NCBI GenBank assembly: GCA_019359245.1
Contig: JAHHHR010000014.1
Coordinates: forward strand, 62,001-126,000
Length of the DNA: 64,000 nucleotides
Direction of reading: 5' to 3'
DNA from: Nostoc desertorum CM1-VF14
GTDB lineage: Bacteria; Cyanobacteriota; Cyanobacteriia; Cyanobacteriales; Nostocaceae
Positions 45,843-54,906 of the stretch are shown one piece after another (the stretch's first letter is position 1; every line of letters begins with the position of its first letter). The translations under genes were made by a program, and so were the position numbers. Below the pieces are notes generated by a model. It was not told the origin of the DNA. It searched no databases and saw nothing but the letters and a program-made list of their open reading frames with translations.

Positions 45843-47024
45843 TTATCGTCTTACCTCCACTTGGAATTGAGGCGGAGTATTTAATCCAGCTATATGCAAA
45901 ATCTGTTGGGCGATCGCCTCCCAAGTGTGATGTTCTATAACCGTTTTCCGCGCCGCTTGTCCCAAAGAATGGCGCAAAGTGGGCGATCGCCACAATTTTT
46001 TTAATGCCTCTGCTAAGGCGATCGCATCACCTGGTGGGCAAAGAATCCCATTCACCCCTGTGTCAATTAGCTCAAGCAATTGCCCAATACCACTAACAAC
46101 TACTGGCAAGCCAGCCGCCATATATTCATAAACTTTCAACGGTGAGAAGTAAAAATCCGATTCAGCCGGATATGGCGCAACAGCAACATCCATTGCTGCT
46201 AATAATTTGGGAATTTCATCAGGATTCACCGCTCCGGTGAATTTAGCATGAGAGTGTAATCCTCGTGCCAATAATTCGGCTTCGAGATTTTCCCGTTCGG
46301 GGCCATCGCCAACAATCAAAAGTTTGGCATTGGGAACTTGTTGATGCAGTTGAGCAAAAGCTGCTGTGAGAATTGGCAATCCATGCCACGGTTTCAATGT
46401 GCCGACAAATCCCACTGTAAAGGTTTCTGGTTGTGTTGAAAATGCACGAGCAAAAGTAGAGAAACGATCGGGATTTACACCATTTGGGATGACATGAATT
46501 TTGCTACTTTTGACATAATTCATTAAGTAAGCTTTCACTTCAGATGAAACAGCAATTAGTGCTGTAGCCGCTTGGAAAACCCGATTGGCAACCTGTTCTG
46601 CGCTGTGGCAATCAATCAAGCCGCGATGTTTTGCCTGTTCTGCAATCAGAGGTGAATTGACCTCTAATAATCCGGGAATTCCCATTAATTGGGCAAATTC
46701 CATTGCGCTATAACTCCAAAGGGAGTAACGCTCATAAATTAGGTCAAATGGGCCAAACCTCTCCAAATCTGAACGCAAATCAGGATTAATCGATAAGGCA
46801 ATTTGCTCTCGCACAGCGTGTTCTAGCTTTGGGATGGCTGGAAGCTGATGAACTGAAACATTAGCTAAGTCTGTGGGTGGCTTTCCACCAATGCGAGTAG
46901 CAAACAAATCAACTTGGATATTTTGCCGTTGTAATGCTCGAATTACTTCTTGGACATGAATAGAGCATCCTTTTTGCCCAAATACAGGAATTCCCGGATC
47001 GGCACAGATATAGGCAATTCGCAC
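45843..47024 (-). CDS. Glycosyltransferase family 4
   Basis: A 393-residue GT-B enzyme with the N-terminal MRIAYICADPGIPVFGQKG and IHVQEVIRALQRQNIQVDLF, and the donor domain TVGFVGTLKPWHGLPILTAA, LLIVGDGPERENLEAELLAR and FYFSPLKVYEYMAAGLPVVV (EX7E region). It starts with GTG, with AGGAGGT nine bases upstream at the end of the previous gene. It lies between another GT4 gene (3-base gap) and the ABC exporter (no gap). Confidence 0.92.
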   Translation of the reverse strand: MRIAYICADPGIPVFGQKGCSIHVQEVIRALQRQNIQVDLFATRIGGKPPTDLANVSVHQLPAIPKLEHAVREQIALSINPDLRSDLERFGPFDLIYERYSLWSYSAMEFAQLMGIPGLLEVNSPLIAEQAKHRGLIDCHSAEQVANRVFQAATALIAVSSEVKAYLMNYVKSSKIHVIPNGVNPDRFSTFARAFSTQPETFTVGFVGTLKPWHGLPILTAAFAQLHQQVPNAKLLIVGDGPERENLEAELLARGLHSHAKFTGAVNPDEIPKLLAAMDVAVAPYPAESDFYFSPLKVYEYMAAGLPVVVSGIGQLLELIDTGVNGILCPPGDAIALAEALKKLWRSPTLRHSLGQAARKTVIEHHTWEAIAQQILHIAGLNTPPQFQVEVRR

Positions 47025-47027
47025 GCT

Positions 47028-48293
47028 CTAAACCTCCTGAACTACTTTTAAAGTCATGGCAGCATTCGGTTCAGCCGCATGGAATATTGCTCGTAATGCT
47101 GCGCTATTGCGATGAATGTCAAACTCAGATTCAATCAATTGTCTGGCTTGGGTTGACAACTTGACTCGCAAGGCTGGATTGCTAAGGAGTTGTTGAAGTG
47201 CGATCGCTAATTGTTCGGCATCATGTTGTGGCACAATTAATCCAGTCTGGCGATCGCGCACTAATTCGGGAATTCCAGTCACATCTGTACTTACACAGGG
47301 CGTTCCCAATGCCATCGCTTCGAGTAAAACTGTCGGCAAACCATCCCGGTTGCCATCTTGACCGATAATATATGGAGCTGCAAATACAGCAGCTTCTTGC
47401 ATCAATTGAAATACATCATTTTGAGGACGTGGGCCGACAATTTCCACAGTAGATTGCAGTCCTAAATCTTGGATTTTTTGTTGCAATACAGCTTCTAATG
47501 ATCCAGTACCCACAATTTGACATTGGAAATCACAATTTATTCGCTTCAAAATCGCACAAGCATCTATCAAAATAGATAGCCCTTTCTTCTCAATTAATCG
47601 ACCAACTGAGAGAATCAATGGAGGACGATCAACAGGGGAAGAATATTGTAATTGTCGTAAATCTAAGCCATTGTAAATGCGTTGAACTCGCTTTGCACCA
47701 TAAATCTTTTGCAAATAATTGAGGTTATAGTCACTGACAGTTACGACAGTGGCAGCATCCTTAAGCTTGCGCCGCATATCTTCCAATTCAACGCTTTCAT
47801 GAAAGATGTCTTTAGCATGAGCAGTGAAGGTGTAGGGAATACCCGTGAAGTGAGATGCTAACCGAGCTACACTAGTTGCGACACTACCAAAGTGAGCGTG
47901 CAAATGGGTGATACCTTTGAGTCGCGCTTCCCTTGCTAGCCATGCAGCTTGGTAAACGGTGCTATCTTCTTCACCTTGAGCAAATGCCAACTTTGACCAA
48001 AAATTTGGAATAACTTTACTCGCTTCTTGTAATTCTGCCCAAAAATAGCTTGCTGCTGTGGGAGTAAGACTATTGAGGGATTCGCTCATTCGGCCTTGAA
48101 TTGGCTTATGAATGTAGTTGACGGTAGCACGTACCTGGGAAATAATATTTTGAAAATGAGTGTCACACGGTGGCCTCAAAGCAAAAATTTCAATATCTAA
48201 ACCAGCCGCTTCATGAGCCAAAATTTCATTGACGACGAAGGTTTCAGAATAGCGAGGATAACGTTTAAGAATGTAACCAATACGGATTGACAT
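47028..48293 (-). CDS. Glycosyltransferase family 4
   Basis: A 421-residue GT-B enzyme. It begins MSIRIGYILKRYPRYSETFV, a motif of colanic-acid-type WcaL/GT4 enzymes, then has THLHAHFGSVATSVARLASH near residue 130-150. The donor domain has LILSVGRLIEKKGLSILIDA and DGLPTVLLEAMALGTPCVST. Sugar and acceptor are unknown. It is the second gene of the glycan cluster. Confidence 0.92.
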   Translation of the reverse strand: MSIRIGYILKRYPRYSETFVVNEILAHEAAGLDIEIFALRPPCDTHFQNIISQVRATVNYIHKPIQGRMSESLNSLTPTAASYFWAELQEASKVIPNFWSKLAFAQGEEDSTVYQAAWLAREARLKGITHLHAHFGSVATSVARLASHFTGIPYTFTAHAKDIFHESVELEDMRRKLKDAATVVTVSDYNLNYLQKIYGAKRVQRIYNGLDLRQLQYSSPVDRPPLILSVGRLIEKKGLSILIDACAILKRINCDFQCQIVGTGSLEAVLQQKIQDLGLQSTVEIVGPRPQNDVFQLMQEAAVFAAPYIIGQDGNRDGLPTVLLEAMALGTPCVSTDVTGIPELVRDRQTGLIVPQHDAEQLAIALQQLLSNPALRVKLSTQARQLIESEFDIHRNSAALRAIFHAAEPNAAMTLKVVQEV

Positions 48294-48353
48294 AATTTGT
48301 AATTCGTAATTCGTAATTTAAGAGGGTTGTTTTTTAGGCTCCCCAATCTCCTT

Positions 48354-49640
48354 TCAAGAAGCTTGTTGTGATGAATTATGAGCAGAGATGAGTATTTCAT
48401 TTACGAATTGGGGAATGCGGGTAAGTCCATTAAGATCGATACAATTACGGACTTGTGGCGGCTTACCTTCTTGCATTAACCAATCTGTCAATGCTTGAGG
48501 TTTCAGATGTTTCGGGTGCAGCATATCAACTAAACCAAGTGCTTGTAGGCGTTCGGCCCGAATCAACTGCTCTCGACGGGGCTTGATTCGGGGTACAATG
48601 AGCGATCGCTTTTGAAATGACAGCAATTCGCAAGTTGTGTTGTAACCACCCATAGCAATGACGCGTTCAGCCTGATTCAACAACAGCGTTGGTTCAGCTA
48701 AATATTTCAACACCCGCAAATTAGAACGTTTAGCAGCAGACTTCTGAAGCCGTTGCTGTACCTCTTGCGACATGAACGGCCCTGTCAAGATGATCCCACT
48801 CATCCCTGGTGGTAGTTCAGCACAAGCAAATGTTTCTGCCAGACGCGCTCCATCTTGTCCGCCTCCCACCAAGCACAACACGAATCGTTCAGATGGCAAA
48901 TTAAGTGCTTTCAATGCCTGAACGCTATCCATATCTACGAATTTCAGGCGGCTACGCTGGTCAAGATAGCCAGTGTAGCGTAATTTGGCTAAAGTCTTCG
49001 GATTGAAACGATATTCCTGTGCTAAGTCATAGATGGCTGGATCGCCATACACCCAAACCGCATCATAGTAGGTTTGAATCGCCTCTTCATTCGCTATTCT
49101 TTTCCAATCTCGATGCACAGCTGTAGGATCATCTAACACATCTCGTAAACCTAAAATGCAATGCGTTTTTCCTTGGGTACGCAAATAATCTAGTGTTGGT
49201 TCTAGCTCTCTCACGGCTCCTCGCGGTACATTATCCACAATCAAAATATCGGGTTTAAAGGTTTTGATGGTGGTAAGAATAACTTGCGATCGCAGCGTAA
49301 TAATTTCCTGCAATGATAGATCCAATCGTCGTGCCTGATATTGCCCATCAATATTTTTATGCAGAGCAGGTAGGGTTAAACAATCAACTCCTGGTAGTGT
49401 TATTACGTTGCTGGCATCTTGTATCCCACTAATCAGCAAAACATCTGTTTCTAGGTTTGAACATCCTAATGTTTGAGCAATCAACAAATTACGCCGTTTA
49501 TGTCCCAGTCCCATTGTGTCGTGCGAATATAAAGCAATGCGACATTTACGAGCATTGCTAGATAAACTAATAACCTCTGAAGACGCTATGCTAGCCGACG
49601 TTCGTGCTGTTTTTTTAATGGGTTTTAACAAGTTTTTCAT
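48354..49640 (-). CDS. MurG-like (GT28-type) glycosyltransferase
   Basis: A 428-residue GT-B protein. After a short basic N-terminus the fold starts with CRIALYSHDTMGLGHKRRNL, has DILIVDNVPRGAVRELEP near the end of the first domain, and the C-terminal GT28 part contains FVLCLVGGGQDGARLAETFA and RVIAMGGYNTTCELLSFQKR. That last block is the UDP-sugar site of MurG-like enzymes. The start is at 49640, with GGAGT five bases upstream. It is the first gene of the minus-strand cluster. Confidence 0.85.
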   Translation of the reverse strand: MKNLLKPIKKTARTSASIASSEVISLSSNARKCRIALYSHDTMGLGHKRRNLLIAQTLGCSNLETDVLLISGIQDASNVITLPGVDCLTLPALHKNIDGQYQARRLDLSLQEIITLRSQVILTTIKTFKPDILIVDNVPRGAVRELEPTLDYLRTQGKTHCILGLRDVLDDPTAVHRDWKRIANEEAIQTYYDAVWVYGDPAIYDLAQEYRFNPKTLAKLRYTGYLDQRSRLKFVDMDSVQALKALNLPSERFVLCLVGGGQDGARLAETFACAELPPGMSGIILTGPFMSQEVQQRLQKSAAKRSNLRVLKYLAEPTLLLNQAERVIAMGGYNTTCELLSFQKRSLIVPRIKPRREQLIRAERLQALGLVDMLHPKHLKPQALTDWLMQEGKPPQVRNCIDLNGLTRIPQFVNEILISAHNSSQQAS

Positions 49641-49685
49641 CTGTACTCCTAACAAACTTTTTATCCGGTGGCTGACGACTTGCAA

Positions 49686-50065
49686 ATTGAGTTAACACTT
49701 TTACCCAAACTTTAAATTTTGATTTTTGAGTTAAATTTAGAAATTAATGATATGCTCACTTTATGAATTAAATAAAACAAAAACCTCTCAAAATTTCATA
49801 TCTTTATTGTTATTAATTTGCCTATTCTTGTGACTAAAACTAATAATTTTTGTTTTTGGAAATTATTAATTTTAAAACCTAAAATTAAAATCAGATTATT
49901 ATTTAGTTAACAAAAGTTAAACGCTACTTTATAAATTATCAATTTCTCATTAAATGTGCATGAGAAATTGATGAAAATTCTCTCATCAAAAATTAATTAG
50001 TAGATTGTAAGCCTTAAACCGAGGATTTGATGAATTTAAACAGCCTCAAATGAGGATGAGTCAAA
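49686..50065. other. 380-bp AT-rich divergent promoter region
   Basis: This separates the glycan cluster (minus) from the two-component genes (plus). It is very AT-rich and has no open frame of note. GTGCATGAGAAATTG near 49954 and an inverted CAATTTCTCAT before it (49941) make a small palindrome, which might bind a regulator. Confidence 0.45.
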
Positions 50066-51622
50066 ATGAGCAGGGTATTAAACCGTTTTCGCGATCGCAT
50101 GTCTGTTTTCAAAACATCTCAGTTGCTTTTAGTTTGGCAGCAACTATTTGGAGAAGCACGCACCCGGATTTTGCTCTGGTACTTGCTGATTTTAGGAATA
50201 ACGTTTCTCACTGCTATTCCGGTATTTCGCTATCAGCTATACCAGCGTATTGATGAGCGTGTTCGTCAGGATATGGAAGGAAATATGATGGCTTTCAAGG
50301 CGCTGATTAAGGGCGAAAAGTTTGTTACAGAGAATAGACTCACTGATGACTCAGAAGAGATATTGAACGAGTCAATACTGTCTGGAGAAGAACAAATCAC
50401 TACTCCAGCCTCCGTAGAAGACTTAATCAAACTTTTTAGAGCTTATTTGTTGTATCGGCGACCAGAAGATGAATCCTACTTTATCACTTTTATCAATGGT
50501 GAATTCTATAAATCTAGTCCTAGCAAACGCCCTAAGCTTTTAGCCAGAGACTCATTACTTATGAGACGGTGGGCAAAACAGACCCAACCAGAACAGGGAG
50601 AACAAGAATTTTTCGCCCCTGATGGTAGTAATATTCTTTACATGGTGGAACCCATTACTATTAATGGACAAACACGGGGAGTCTTTGTCGTTGCCCACAA
50701 TACCGCCGGCGAAAGGACAGAAGCCTTAGAAGCAATCACTGTGATTATTCAAGTTTTCAGCTTAGTGTTTGTGGTGTCGTTAATCCTTACCTGGTTTGCT
50801 GCGGGGCGGATACTCTCCCCTCTACGGACAATTCTCACTACAGCTCATGCCATCAGTGAGTCAGATTTAACTCAGCGTTTGCCTGTGCGAGGTAAGGGAG
50901 AACTGGGGGAACTGGCGAAGACATTCAACGAAATGATGGACAGGCTAGAAGCGGCCTTTGCCAGCCAGCGTGAATTCGTTAACGATGCTGGACACGAACT
51001 GAGAACTCCCATCACTATTATTTGTGGACATTTAGAACTGATGGGAGATGATCCCCAAGAACAACAAGAAACCGTGGCACTAGTCATCGGAGAACTAGAC
51101 CGGATGAGCCGTTTGGTTGATGATATGATTTTGCTGGCAAAAGCAGAACGCGCCGACTTTTTACAGGTAGCAACAGTAAATGTGGCAGATTTAACCAAAG
51201 AATTATTTGTTAAAGCCCAAGCACTGGAAGAGAGGGACTGGCAACTAGACTCTGTAGCTAAAGGTCAGATTGTTGTTGATCGACAAAGAATTACCGAAGC
51301 CGTGATGAATCTAGCTCAGAATGCTACTCAGCATACTAGGGAGAGTGATACTATTTCCATAGGTTCAGCGATCGCCAAAGGAAAGGTGCGCTTCTGGATA
51401 CGCGATACAGGCGAAGGCATTCCACTGGTCGATCAAAAACGAATTTTTGAACGCTTTGCCCGATCTTCCAAAAGTCGCCGTCGTTCAGAGGGTGCTGGGC
51501 TGGGGCTATCTATTGTGCGAGCGATCGCAGAGGCTCACGGTGGGCAAGTATTACTTCGTAGTCAGTTAGGAGCAGGTTCGATGTTTACCATCGTTTTACC
51601 GCTCGATCCCCCCAATAAATAA
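50066..51622 (+). CDS. Sensor histidine kinase
   Basis: A 518-residue membrane sensor: first helix near residues 38-60, an extracytoplasmic domain of about 170 residues, a second helix near 228-250, a HAMP domain, a HisKA domain with the phosphorylated His near 310 in NDAGHELRTPITII, and an HATPase_c domain with the N box NLAQNATQH, RDTGEGIPL and GAGLGLSIVRA. It phosphorylates the response regulator encoded six bases downstream. The signal is unknown. Confidence 0.94.
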   Translation: MSRVLNRFRDRMSVFKTSQLLLVWQQLFGEARTRILLWYLLILGITFLTAIPVFRYQLYQRIDERVRQDMEGNMMAFKALIKGEKFVTENRLTDDSEEILNESILSGEEQITTPASVEDLIKLFRAYLLYRRPEDESYFITFINGEFYKSSPSKRPKLLARDSLLMRRWAKQTQPEQGEQEFFAPDGSNILYMVEPITINGQTRGVFVVAHNTAGERTEALEAITVIIQVFSLVFVVSLILTWFAAGRILSPLRTILTTAHAISESDLTQRLPVRGKGELGELAKTFNEMMDRLEAAFASQREFVNDAGHELRTPITIICGHLELMGDDPQEQQETVALVIGELDRMSRLVDDMILLAKAERADFLQVATVNVADLTKELFVKAQALEERDWQLDSVAKGQIVVDRQRITEAVMNLAQNATQHTRESDTISIGSAIAKGKVRFWIRDTGEGIPLVDQKRIFERFARSSKSRRRSEGAGLGLSIVRAIAEAHGGQVLLRSQLGAGSMFTIVLPLDPPNK

Positions 51623-51628
51623 GCGTCT

Positions 51629-52297
51629 ATGCCCAACATTCTCATCGTTGAAGATGAACCCCGGATTGCCTCATTTATTGAAAAAGGGTTGCGATCGCAA
51701 GGGTTCACAACAACAATTGTCACAGATGGGTTGTATGTGCTAGATGTGATCCAAAGTGCAACCTTTGACTTATTAATTTTGGATCTAGGGTTGCCTGGAA
51801 AAGACGGGTTTCAAGTACTCGAAGAACTGCGCGGACAGGGAGAAGACATACCTGTGATTATCCTCTCTGCCCGGAGTGACATTCACGACAAAGTTGCTGG
51901 ACTAGAAGGGGGTGCAGATGATTATGTCACCAAACCCTTCCGATTTGAAGAACTATTAGCGCGGGTAAGGTTACGGTTGCGAAGTACTAGACCTGCCAGA
52001 GATGCCCAAGAATTTATCCTTAAAGCTGGTAATATTGAGCTTAATTTGCGAACTCGACAAGTGAAAATAGGCGATCGTCTAGTAGAACTACCCGCCCGTG
52101 AATTTGCTATGGCAGAAATGTTTTGCCGCCATCCAGAACAAGTCATAAGTCGAGAACAACTCCTTGATTACGTTTGGGGTTACGACTATAACCCAGGTTC
52201 TAATATTGTCGATGTGTATGTCGGTTATCTCCGTAAGAAACTAGGTAGCAAGCTTATTGAGACAGTTAGAGGCATGGGTTATCGCTTGCGAACGTAG
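51629..52297 (+). CDS. OmpR-family response regulator
   Basis: The 222-residue protein has a receiver domain with the phosphorylation site Asp52 (LLILDLGLPGKDGF), acidic residues VEDEPR at 7-12 and Lys102 in DDYVTKPF, followed by a winged-helix DNA-binding domain (LPAREFAMAEMFCRHPEQVI; YVGYLRKKLG; RGMGYRLR). It is co-transcribed with the sensor kinase. Its targets may include the divergent glycan cluster, but only the position suggests this. Confidence 0.96.
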   Translation: MPNILIVEDEPRIASFIEKGLRSQGFTTTIVTDGLYVLDVIQSATFDLLILDLGLPGKDGFQVLEELRGQGEDIPVIILSARSDIHDKVAGLEGGADDYVTKPFRFEELLARVRLRLRSTRPARDAQEFILKAGNIELNLRTRQVKIGDRLVELPAREFAMAEMFCRHPEQVISREQLLDYVWGYDYNPGSNIVDVYVGYLRKKLGSKLIETVRGMGYRLRT

Positions 52298-52306
52298 TAA
52301 TGAGTA

Positions 52307-52357
52307 GCTGAGTGCTGATAGCGTTAGCGGGGCGTTTAGCCCGTGCTGAGTGCTGAG
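52307..52357. repeat. Dispersed repeat, inverted copy of 7089-7140
   Basis: GCTGATAGCGTTAGCGGGGC followed by GTTTAGCCCGTGCTGAGTGC is the reverse complement of the segment between rplW and rplB, with one extra base. Confidence 0.8.
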
Positions 52358-52420
52358 TCCTGGGTGAAAAATTGTCCCCCTTGTCCCAATACGATTTAAT
52401 TAAACCTTTTTTCTCCCCCT

Positions 52421-52465
52421 GCCTCCCCTGCCTCCCCTGCCTCCCCTGCCTCCCCTGCCTCCCCT
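52421..52465. repeat. Tandem 9-bp repeat (GCCTCCCCT)
   Basis: Five exact copies of GCCTCCCCT run in series, followed by degenerate TGCTCCCCC units to about 52500. Such tracts can change length by slippage. Confidence 0.9.
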
Positions 52466-52541
52466 GCTCCCCCTGCTCCCTGCCCCCTGCCCCCTACCCC
52501 CCACTGGAACGCATTCAAGTTCATCATGGTCGTGGTTGATT

Positions 52542-53672
52542 ATGAAACAGCATCACAACTTCGATGAACTGGCTTTTGGCCGGTCAAATATCCCCTTGCA
52601 ATCAACTAACTCCAGTTCCAACACAAGCAATTCTAGATATTGGTTCAGCCATCTGAAGGTTGGTCAAAAGATTGGCATTGGATATGCACTGATTTTGAGC
52701 ATCGCTGTACTGGGAACTAGCATTGGGTTTCTGATTGCAGATCATTACCAGCGACAAGCGCAAAAGCGGGAAGAAGCGGCGATTGAAGAGTTATATAAGA
52801 TGTATCAACTGAAAACCAGCGTGTTTCGTGTTCGTACCAACCAACACAAGCTGATTTTATACATGGATCAACCAAAAAGATGGCAAGAACAATATACTTT
52901 GTTACTTAACTATGTTGATCAAGCTAAACAAGTTTGGTTTGAGTTCAAAACTAACTACAGCATTGAGAACCCGAACCTATATGATTCTGTAATTGAACAA
53001 GAAGCACTTCACCGCTTGTTGCAGGTCCACAAAGGCTTTGATACTTACTTACAGCGCACAGAGGCTCTGTTTTACGATAACAATCCCAGAAAATTATCAC
53101 CAAATGACATTAGAACAGCACAAACTCAACTGTTCAATTTCATGCATAGCTCATCAATTTTTATGATTGATGATTTTCTTGATGACATCACCAACCTTGT
53201 TGAAGTCATAGCCGAAGAGTATCAGCAAGCAAATTGGGAACTGCGAAGGGCAGAGAAATTACGTCTAAATATTATCTTAGGCAGCCTGTCACTATCGATC
53301 GCGATCGCTACATTATTAGCAATTTTCACTAGTCGAGCTATTGCCCGTCCTATTCAAACAGTCACCCATATTGCCCAACAGGTTACAGAAGAATCTAATT
53401 TTGATTTACAGGCACCCGTAACAACCAATGATGAAGTCGGGATTTTGGCTACTTCCCTCAATCGTTTAATTTTGGAAGTTCAGCAACTTATCACAGTCCA
53501 AAATGATGCTAACGAACAGCTAGAAGTATACAGCCAGGTACTAGAAGAGAAAGTACGCGAACGAACACGGGAGTTAAATGAGAAAAACATTAGCTTAAAG
53601 TTGGCATTAGAGGAATTGCGGTCTACTCAAGCTCAACTTGGAGAAACTGAGGAGAATGGCGAGAAAACCTGA
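52542..53672 (+). CDS. Sensor protein truncated before the kinase domain
   Basis: A 376-residue protein with a helix near residues 43-66, an extracytoplasmic four-helix-like domain (residues 70-240), a second helix near 248-268, a HAMP domain (RAIARPIQTVTHIAQQVTEE) and a long coiled coil (EEKVRERTRELNEKNISLKL) ending in LRSTQAQLGETEE. In related cyanobacterial kinases this coiled coil leads straight into the HisKA domain, but here the gene stops. The start may be TTG 52536 or ATG 52542. It might act without its own kinase or be a decayed kinase. Confidence 0.8.
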   Translation: MKQHHNFDELAFGRSNIPLQSTNSSSNTSNSRYWFSHLKVGQKIGIGYALILSIAVLGTSIGFLIADHYQRQAQKREEAAIEELYKMYQLKTSVFRVRTNQHKLILYMDQPKRWQEQYTLLLNYVDQAKQVWFEFKTNYSIENPNLYDSVIEQEALHRLLQVHKGFDTYLQRTEALFYDNNPRKLSPNDIRTAQTQLFNFMHSSSIFMIDDFLDDITNLVEVIAEEYQQANWELRRAEKLRLNIILGSLSLSIAIATLLAIFTSRAIARPIQTVTHIAQQVTEESNFDLQAPVTTNDEVGILATSLNRLILEVQQLITVQNDANEQLEVYSQVLEEKVRERTRELNEKNISLKLALEELRSTQAQLGETEENGEKT

Positions 53673-53863
53673 AAAACAACAGCCATTCACAACTGCTCAT
53701 TGCTAATATCGAAATCTAAGCAGTCAATTATCAAACTAGACCCCATAGACACGCGTTTTTTTGTTAGTATTCAAAAAAACCTATTGACACATTTTCAGAT
53801 CAATTGTTTGTGATTTGTAAGTAAATGTAAACAATTGTTTCAAAAGAAAGCACCTGAGGTTTA

Positions 53864-54322
53864 ATGACTGATTTTTTCCAAGGAAATTTCCCATTGCAAT
53901 CCGTCCCACTAACGAAGAGTGTGGCAAAAAGCCATGCCCATACTGAAGAGGAGAGCGGAAAATTAGCTGCAACGATAGCAGTTGCTGGATCAGACCGCAA
54001 AGCGGGTGAGATTATATTGCTCAAAGTAGCAGAGGTATCTTACCTGGCTGATTATTTCGTGATGATGACTGGCTATTCTAAGGTACAAGTCAGGGCGATC
54101 GCTCAAGCAATTGAAGGAAAGGTCGAAACTGAATTACAACGGCGTCCTGTAAGGACAGAAGGCAAACTTGAGGGGAGTTGGGTACTACAAGATTACGGTG
54201 ATGTGATCGTTCACATCATGATGCCCAAAGAACGGGAGTTTTATAATTTAGAAGCGTTCTGGATTCATGCAGAGCGTATTTCTCTTCCAGAATCTGATGA
54301 GGGTGAGGGTAAGCCAACATGA
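53864..54322 (+). CDS. rsfS: Ribosome silencing factor RsfS
   Basis: RsfS (Iojap) binds L14 and blocks subunit joining in starved cells. The 152-residue protein has [20 protein letters not shown], then [20 protein letters not shown] near residues 60-79, and [20 protein letters not shown] near 105-125. The first 35 residues are extra compared with the bacterial core; the start is uncertain there. Its stop overlaps the next gene (ATGA). Confidence 0.94.
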   Translation: MTDFFQGNFPLQSVPLTKSVAKSHAHTEEESGKLAATIAVAGSDRKAGEIILLKVAEVSYLADYFVMMTGYSKVQVRAIAQAIEGKVETELQRRPVRTEGKLEGSWVLQDYGDVIVHIMMPKEREFYNLEAFWIHAERISLPESDEGEGKPT

Positions 54323-54819
54323 TTAGGTCTTCGGTTTCAAATTGCCCAGTTCCCACAGACCAACAACCGCTCAATGAGTACGAAGAGTTAAAAACTTCCT
54401 GGCTATTTCGTGATAGCACTTTAGATTTGCGCGATTATATCACGAAAATTGCTTGGATTTGGAGTTTATCTTGGCTGGTCGCAGGGCCTGTGGCAGCAGC
54501 AAGTTTTCCTCCCAACAAGTATATTGCACATTTTATCCTTTGTGGTGCAGCAACTGCGAGTGTTGGGGTAGTGCTGGCACTGGTAAGATTGTACTTAGGC
54601 TGGTTTTACGTGTGTGATCGCCTTTGCAGTCCCACGGTATTTTATGAAGAGTCCGGCTGGTACGACGGCCAAACTTGGACGAAGCCACAAGAAATCCTCA
54701 ACCGCGATCGCTTAATTGTTTCATACGAAATTAAACCTATTCTGCGGCGGTTACAATTTACTTTCGCTGGCTTGGCGGGAATGTACGTTATTGGTACTAT
54801 AGTTTGGCATTTGTTTTAA
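54319..54819 (+). CDS. Ycf36/CGLD27 family protein (DUF1230)
   Basis: A 166-residue membrane protein found in cyanobacteria, algae and plants, where CGLD27 is linked to chloroplast iron use. Landmarks are [40 protein letters not shown], and two or three helices (about 48-66, 72-95 and 145-164). It shares a four-base overlap with rsfS, suggesting coupling. Confidence 0.92.
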   Translation: MIRSSVSNCPVPTDQQPLNEYEELKTSWLFRDSTLDLRDYITKIAWIWSLSWLVAGPVAAASFPPNKYIAHFILCGAATASVGVVLALVRLYLGWFYVCDRLCSPTVFYEESGWYDGQTWTKPQEILNRDRLIVSYEIKPILRRLQFTFAGLAGMYVIGTIVWHLF

Positions 54820-54820
54820 A

Positions 54821-54878
54821 AAGTCATTGGTCATTAGTTATTAGCTAAGGACTAATGACTAATAACCAATGACTAATT
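54821..54878. repeat. Heptamer repeat tract
   Basis: GTCATTGGTCATTAG units face CTAATGACTAATAAC units, giving a clear imperfect palindrome after the CGLD27 gene. It may act as a terminator. Confidence 0.85.
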
Positions 54879-54906
54879 AATTAAAAAAGGTAATAAATAT
54901 AAACCC

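Noticed and set aside
44500..48293. Possible NRPS/PKS-type natural product locus around the ABC exporter
   Set aside because: No carrier, condensation or ketosynthase domains are present; the enzymes are all glycosyltransferases and a kinase.
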